From assembly GCF_004138335.1 (NCBI RefSeq), contig NZ_RYFW01000001.1, forward strand, positions 2,811,244-2,875,243: a stretch of 64,000 nt of DNA, read 5' to 3'. Each line of letters opens with the position of its first letter. Positions within the stretch are counted from its first letter, which is position 1. The position numbers and the translations under genes are program-made. Shown one piece after another: positions 56,081 through 64,000 of the stretch. A model generated the notes under the pieces. It made no database searches. It was not told the origin of the DNA and was given only the letters and a program-made list of their open reading frames with translations. Source of the DNA: Peristeroidobacter agariperforans (lineage in GTDB: Bacteria; Pseudomonadota; Gammaproteobacteria; Steroidobacterales; Steroidobacteraceae).

Positions 56081-56575
56081 ATGTTTTCCGAGAAGCCTGG
56101 CGTAGCGAAGGACCGGGCCGTGTGGAGCCGCCTGTTGCGGCAGATCGCCACGTTGTCCGGCCGGCCGCAGGATGCGAGCGATTACTTGAACGATGCCTAT
56201 GTTCGCATGTCCGAGCACGGCGGCTCGTCCATCCGCAACTTCGAAGCGTTCGTGGTGCGCATCGCCGTCAATCTGGCGCGCGACGACCATCGCCGCCAGC
56301 GTCGCCGCAACGTCAGCGGCGACGAGGACTTGAACGCGATCGCCGATGCAGGTCCCACGCCCGAGGAAATGCTCGATGTGCGGCAACGTCTCAGCGCCGT
56401 GCAAGCCACGCTGTCCCGCCTGCATCCACGCACGCGGCAGATTCTGCTGATGCATCGGCTGGATGGATTGCGTTACCGCGAGATCGCCGAACGCTTGGGC
56501 ATAAGCGAAAGCGCCGTTGAGAAGCACGTAGCGAAGGCCGCGCTGGGGTTGCTGCGCGCGAGCAAGGCATTCTGA
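56081..56575 (+). CDS. ECF sigma factor, FecI-like
   Basis: 164 residues. Region 2 (ATLSGRPQDASDYLNDAYVRMSE...FEAFVVRIAVNLARDDHRRQRRR) and region 4 (LSRLHPRTRQILLMHRLDGLRYREIAERLGISESAVEKHVAKAALGLL) are complete. The Asp-Asp-x-His after region 2 and the following FecR and TonB genes place it in the iron-starvation-type group. Its TGA overlaps the FecR ATG (TGATG). Confidence 0.93.
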   Translation: MFSEKPGVAKDRAVWSRLLRQIATLSGRPQDASDYLNDAYVRMSEHGGSSIRNFEAFVVRIAVNLARDDHRRQRRRNVSGDEDLNAIADAGPTPEEMLDVRQRLSAVQATLSRLHPRTRQILLMHRLDGLRYREIAERLGISESAVEKHVAKAALGLLRASKAF

Positions 56576-57525
56576 TGGTGGTGAGAAACATCATCGAACG
56601 CGTCGCACTAGCCTGGCTCGAACGGGAGGCCGCTCGCTGGCTGGCCCGGTTGCACGCCGACGATTGCGATGAGCGCGAACGTGTGCGGTTCAGACAGTGG
56701 CTGCGAGTCGATCCGAAACATGCGACGGTGTTCGAAGAACTGACAGCAGTGTGGGAGTTGGTCGGCGCGCGTGTTCCGGTCCACGCGCCTCGGCCGATGC
56801 AAGTTACACGCAGACGCTTGCTTCTCGGTGGTGGCGCAACGCTGACCGCAGTTGCTGGCGGATTCTTTGCGCAAAGCGCCGGTGCTGAGGTTTATCGAAC
56901 CGACGTCGGCGAGCTTCGCTCGCTCGTGCTCGCCGACCGGTCGAAAGTCTTGCTGGATGCGGACTCGGAACTGCGTGTGCGCAATCGAGACACCGGATGT
57001 GAAGCAACGCTCGAACGCGGCCGTGCCCACTTCGATCTTCAAGCTCGGACGACAGGTTCGCTCGTGGTGCGCGCCGGCAACTGCCATCTGAGCATCGAGC
57101 GTGGGACCTTCGAGATCGAAACGGGCGAGGGCAGCGCCGCTCGCATCCTGATGCTGTCGGGCGCCGGCGCCGTGCGCCAGAGCGAAAGTCAGATCAAGAC
57201 CTTGGCAACCGGGCATCTGTTCGACGAGACATCGACCAGCGTAGCGCCGATGCCAGCAACGGAAGTGGAGCGCCTGACAGCGTGGCAGGATGGGCGAGCG
57301 ATCTTCAACAACGACAGTCTGGCCGCGGCCGTTCAGATCATGAACCGTTACGACCGTCAGCGGCTCACCCTTGAAGATGCGGGCACGGTCGACTTGCGAA
57401 TCAGCGGCACGTTCCGTGTCGGCGACAACGCGGCGTTCGCCGAAGCATTGAAAGCGATGCTGCCTCTGGAGGTCGAAGCGAGCGACGAGATCCTGCATCT
57501 GACCCCCCGCGGGTCGGCGTCATAA
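56575..57525 (+). CDS. FecR-type anti-sigma/sigma regulator
   Basis: 316 residues. N-terminal cytosolic DUF4880-type domain (about 15-60, ARWLARLHADDCDERERVRFRQWLRVDPKHATVFEEL) binds sigma; a membrane segment at about 83-105 is preceded by twin arginines (VTRRRLLLGGGATLTAVAGG), fitting the reported Tat-dependent insertion of FecR proteins; the FecR domain (about 105-200) and a C-terminal STN-like segment (about 245-312) are periplasmic. It would relay substrate binding at the TonB receptor to the sigma factor. Confidence 0.93.
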   Translation: MVVRNIIERVALAWLEREAARWLARLHADDCDERERVRFRQWLRVDPKHATVFEELTAVWELVGARVPVHAPRPMQVTRRRLLLGGGATLTAVAGGFFAQSAGAEVYRTDVGELRSLVLADRSKVLLDADSELRVRNRDTGCEATLERGRAHFDLQARTTGSLVVRAGNCHLSIERGTFEIETGEGSAARILMLSGAGAVRQSESQIKTLATGHLFDETSTSVAPMPATEVERLTAWQDGRAIFNNDSLAAAVQIMNRYDRQRLTLEDAGTVDLRISGTFRVGDNAAFAEALKAMLPLEVEASDEILHLTPRGSAS

Positions 57526-57612
57526 AACATTCATGAAACTCCTCTGAGGAATTCGCACGCGGCGTCGTCGAGTGCGTGACCGGCCAGCACGGCCAGCCAA
57601 CTTCGGAACATC

Positions 57613-60506
57613 ATGCAGCTGTCTCTTTATCGCTCCGGCCTGCCCGCGCTCGTCGCGGCCATTGCCATCGGTCTTTCGGCTCCCTCTCAGGCGCAGACGG
57701 AAGCGATCAGCATCTCGACGTCGATTCAGGCACTCGACTCGGCGCTGAACGCCATCGCTCAGCAGAGCGGCGTAGACATTCTGTTCAGCCCGACAGACGT
57801 GGCTGGGCAGCAGGCGCCGGCGCTGAACGGCGAGATGAGCGCCTTGCAAGCAGTGCAGATGCTCATTGCCGGCACGCCGTTGGAAGTCGTAACGACGTCT
57901 TCTCGCGCTTTGATTGTGCGTCGGAAGGAGATGCTGCGAGTGGCGCTTGCGGCGGATGCCGCGGCGGCTACGTCGTCCGCGGCGAGCGAGGTGGAGGAGG
58001 TCGTTGTCACTGGCACAGCCCTGCAAAATCAGGAAGCCGTCGCGAATCGGCGCAACTCGCTGACCATCGTCGACACGCTGACTCAGGACGACACCGGCGA
58101 CCTGGCCGACAAGTCGCTTGCAGATGCGCTCAGTCGCGTGTCCGGCGTGAGCACGATGCAGGTGTTGTACGGTGAGCAGGAAAGCCAATACGTCGCCGTG
58201 CGCGGCATCACGCCCGATCTGAACTACGTGTCGGTGGACGGTATCGGCATGATCTCGGTGGCCAACCAAGGCTCCGGCCAGCGCCGTATCGACCTGGCGC
58301 TCATTCCGAGCCAGGCGGCGCGCACTACTGAAGTATTCAAGACGTTCACCGCCGATCTGGATTCGGGCGCCATCGGCGGCATCATCAACATCGTGCCTTA
58401 CAGTGCGTTCGACGGTGACGACAAGTTCTACGTCGACACGTTCGCCAGCTACAGCACTTACGACAAAGTTCCCGGTGGCAATAGCCCCGGCGGCTACGAC
58501 GATACGCCGTGGGGCGGCGGCATCAAGCAGCTGTGGTCGAGGCGGCTCGGTTCGAACGATCAGTTCGGCGTCGTCATCAGCAGCGTGTACCAGCAGCGCA
58601 CCTATGACGAAACCAAGCGCAATCCGAACGGCCGCACGTATTACACGGCCATGGGCGCCGCCACGACGCCAATCAGCCCTGACTACAACGGCTACGACGC
58701 CGCGCCACAGGCGTTCGTCAGCTATGACTTCACCAGTTTCGTGGAGAACTACGGCGGCTCGGCGCTGCTCGAGTTCTCGCCGTCCTCGTCGTGGTACAGC
58801 TCGCTGATGCTGTATGACTATCGGCAGAAGGAAGATCAGACGACGAACGGCCCGACGCTGCGCGCCTTTACCGGATTGAGCGACCAGACGCAGCACACCG
58901 GCACGCTGCGTATTCCAGATGCGCGCGCCATATTCTGGTACGACCGCTTCGAGACGGAGAGCCGCGGCATCATCTTCAAATCCCGCTACGAGTTCCAGAA
59001 CGAGTCGCGGCTGGAGTTCCGGACGGGCTATAACGACAACACCTTCGACAATCCGGAAAACCTGGTCAGCTACCAATACAAGCCCACGAATTCTTTCGTG
59101 AGCTACGATACCTCCGGCGATTCGGTGTCGTTTACGCTGTCCGATCCGCAGGCTTTGATGGTGCCGGGCAACTATTCGTTGTATCAGGCGACCGACATCA
59201 CCACGAGCGCCAAGGGCGAGTCGGCCGAAGCGCGTCTCGATTACTCGTTGAACTTCGACCCGGATAGTCTCGGCTGGGGCTTGAAGGCTGGTCTCGGTCT
59301 GCGTGACTTCAACATGGAGCGAGACCTCACGAACATAACGTACAACGTCGACAAGTCTTCGCTCGCACTCGCGGCCTACGATCCGCACTACACACCGTGG
59401 ATGTGGGGCTATCCGGTGCTGTGGGTCGACTATGATGCTTACAACGCTTACGTTCGACCGCATCAGACTGTCAACACCGCGACGTCGGCGTCGAGCTCGC
59501 TGAGCTCGGACTACTCATACGATGAGACGGTGACCTATGGTTATGTCTCGGGCACGTATGCGACCGAGAGCACGCGCGTGATCGCAGGCTTGCGCGCGGA
59601 CTCGGCGGATTACCAAGCGGACGTGCCGGTGAGCCTGGGCGGCGTGTTCCAGAACGCCTTCCAACACTACTCGGGCGACTATGCCTATCTGTTGCCGTCC
59701 CTCAATGTGCTGCACGACCTGAGCGATCAGTGGCGCTTGAAGGCGGGCTACAGCCGCACGCTGGGTCGCCCAGCGCCGGAGGATATCGCGCAGGCGGAGA
59801 CTCGCAACGACACATCGTTCACCATCGGCCGTGGCAACCCGACGCTCGCTCCACGCATCGCCGACAACATCGACCTGGCGCTCGAGTACTACACGGAAAA
59901 CGGCAGCGGCATGGTCAGCCTCGGCGGCTTCATGAAGAAGATCAAGGACGACATCTATGAGTTGAAGGAGGAGCAGCTCATCGATGGATTCACGTACGTC
60001 GTCAGCACGCCGATGAATGCCAACGAGTCGAAGCTGCGCGGCCTGGAGTTCCAGTACATCGAAAACAGCCTGCCCGGCATGCCCGGTTTCCTTGCCGGCA
60101 AGCTGGGGGCGTCGATCAATGTGTCCCGCATGTGGGGCGAGATGGATTACATCGTGGACGGTGCGCCCTTGCATGTCGATCGTCTGCTGTTCCAGCGCGA
60201 TTGGCTCGCCAACGGCGCGCTGTTCTATCAGCTGCCGCGCGGCGGCGAAGTGCGCGTCGCGTACAACTACGGCGATGAGTACTACGACGGCATTGGCGCC
60301 AGCCCCTGGCTGCATCGTGGCCCGCAAGAGCGGGGACAATTGGATTTCACGGTTCGTTATCGCGTGCTCGACGATTGGATCGTCAAGCTGAGCGCCGTGA
60401 ACCTGCTCGACGACAATCTGAACCTGGGCTATGGCGAAGATCTCAGCATGCGTCGCGCCGAGATGAAGAAAGGCCTGACGTTCTACTTCAACATCATCTA
60501 CAAGCC

Positions 60507-60510
<4 letters not shown>
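57613..60510 (+). CDS. TonB-dependent receptor with N-terminal signalling (STN) domain
   Basis: 965 residues. Signal peptide to about A27, STN domain about 33-104 (IQALDSALNAIAQQSGVDILFSP...LIAGTPLEVVTTSSRALIV) that touches FecR, TonB box EEVVVTG (128-134), plug domain (DALSRVSGVSTMQV...YVAVRGITPDLNYVSVDGIGM...GAIGGIINIVPY) and a 22-strand-type barrel ending in aromatic FYFNIIYKP. Belongs to the TonB-receptor group that imports bulky organic ligands in Caulobacter, Sphingomonas and Xanthomonas. The ligand is unknown. Stop overlaps the PhoD start (ATGA). The 87-bp gap after fecR contains the palindrome TCCTCTGAGGA. Confidence 0.93.
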
Positions 60511-63371
<2,861 letters not shown>

Positions 63372-63429
63372 CGAACACCTGTGATTCAATGTCGAAAATT
63401 CTAGTCCAGAGCATGGCATTCCGTACACT

Positions 63430-63447
63430 GCGAGAGAATCGTCTCGC
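63430..63447. promoter_or_regulatory. 18-bp palindrome between racemase and thiolase genes
   Basis: GCGAGAGAATCGTCTCGC has perfect 6-bp arms around a 6-bp spacer, in the 132-bp divergent gap. TetR-like regulators of fatty-acid and sterol breakdown bind sites of this size. Confidence 0.5.
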
Positions 63448-63503
63448 GACAGATGCTGTGCTTGCCGATTGAAACTCAGTTAGCAGTCAATGAGAGAAGC
63501 ACT

Positions 63504-64000
63504 ATGGGCGAAGCATATATCGTAGCGGCGGTGCGCACGGCCGGTGGCCGGCGCAATGGCAAGCTCTCCACCTGGCATCCCGCCGATATGGGCGGTGAAG
63601 TTCTCAACGCGCTGGTCGATCGCACTGGCATCGATCCGCGCGCTGTCGAGGACGTGATCGTGGGTTGTGTCAGTCAGGTGGGCGAACAGAGCTTTCACGT
63701 CGGTCGAAACGTCGTGCTGGCTTCCAAGCTGCCGGACAGCGTGCCCGCCGTTTCCATCGACCGTCAGTGCGGCTCTTCGCAGCAAGCGGTGCATTTCGCC
63801 GCGCAGGCTGTGATGTCCGGTACGCAAGACGTAGTGATTGCTGCGGGCGTTGAAAGCATGAGCCGCGTGCCGATGGGTTCGCCAGTTGCGTTGGCCGAGA
63901 CAGCGGGCGTGGGCACGGGCCCTTGGAGTGAGCGCATTCGCAAGCGTTATGGCGTGCAGCAGTTCAGTCAGTTCACGGGGGCGCAGATGCTCGCCGAGAA
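63504..64000 (+). CDS. Acetyl-CoA acetyltransferase / thiolase (3' end outside window)
   Basis: 165 visible residues. The thiolase start EAYIVAAVRTAGGRRNGKLS and the acylated cysteine C89 in SIDRQCGSSQQAVHFAAQAV are clear; VIAAGVESMSRVPMG follows. Catalyses thiolytic cleavage at the end of beta-oxidation. Divergent from the methylacyl-CoA racemase, so probably the first gene of a catabolic cluster to the right. Confidence 0.93.
   Translation, partial: MGEAYIVAAVRTAGGRRNGKLSTWHPADMGGEVLNALVDRTGIDPRAVEDVIVGCVSQVGEQSFHVGRNVVLASKLPDSVPAVSIDRQCGSSQQAVHFAAQAVMSGTQDVVIAAGVESMSRVPMGSPVALAETAGVGTGPWSERIRKRYGVQQFSQFTGAQMLAE

Noticed and set aside
54792-56575. Alphaproteobacterial-type general stress module (HWE kinase plus EcfG)
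   Set aside because: The sigma factor is followed by FecR and a TonB receptor and has no NepR or PhyR neighbour, so it is a FecI-type system.

Overview
The window (about 64 kb, high GC) is a chromosomal stretch of a gammaproteobacterium. Conserved gene orders support this: ribBA-ribH-nusB-thiL-pgpA, xseB-ispA-dxs, parE-parC-fimX, efp with epmA and epmB, asd-fimV-truA-accD-folC-dedD-cvpA-purF, and gltX-cysS. Long accessory Hanks-type kinases, FecI/FecR/TonB signalling, and an alpha-methylacyl-CoA racemase next to a thiolase suggest a Steroidobacter-like (Steroidobacteraceae/Nevskiales) relative. That placement is inference. I see no rRNA, tRNA, CRISPR, prophage or intact insertion sequence.

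Layout. 1-4.9 kb: riboflavin genes whose GTP cyclohydrolase II half looks dead, nusB, thiL, pgpA and a kinase fused to a cyclic-nucleotide-binding domain. 4.9-9.7 kb (minus strand): an HExxH protein, folE2, dxs, ispA, xseB, with a palindromic repeat that supplies the end of dxs. 9.8-12.5 kb: a rubrerythrin / Fe-S oxidoreductase / DUF3501 unit behind a 17-bp palindromic operator candidate. 12.5-17 kb: a small inverted-repeat element, then parE and parC. 17-23.4 kb: a beta-propeller lipoprotein, a FimX-like c-di-GMP receptor, epmB, efp and a free-methionine sulfoxide reductase. 23.4-30.7 kb: a kinase-TPR receptor, an aldo/keto reductase, the SCO1-psd-epmA unit, and prmB. 30.7-44.5 kb: aroC, asd, fimV, truA, accD, folC, dedD, cvpA, purF, a receiver-like/kinase fusion and miaE. 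44.6-49.7 kb: lpxH, a periplasmic cyclophilin, gltX, cysS and hsp20. 49.7-56 kb: an accessory redox group, a ROK-type kinase whose two halves are in swapped order, and an HWE histidine kinase. 56-62 kb: ECF sigma, FecR, a TonB receptor with a signalling domain and a Tat-exported PhoD phosphatase. 62-64 kb: a nitronate monooxygenase remnant, an alpha-methylacyl-CoA racemase and the start of a thiolase.

The most interesting items are these. (1) The ROK-family protein at 53591-54709 reads as a circular permutation: the segment normally at the C-terminus comes first, and the ATP-binding DIGGT half comes last. (2) The hsp20 leader carries a groE-like sigma-32 promoter and a ROSE-type RNA thermometer. 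(3) An ECF-sigma/FecR/TonB system is fused in one operon to a secreted phosphatase. (4) There are three kinases with three different sensory attachments. (5) There are two small repeat elements that share a 17-bp core. All function calls rest on reading motifs and neighbours by eye; no database search was run.
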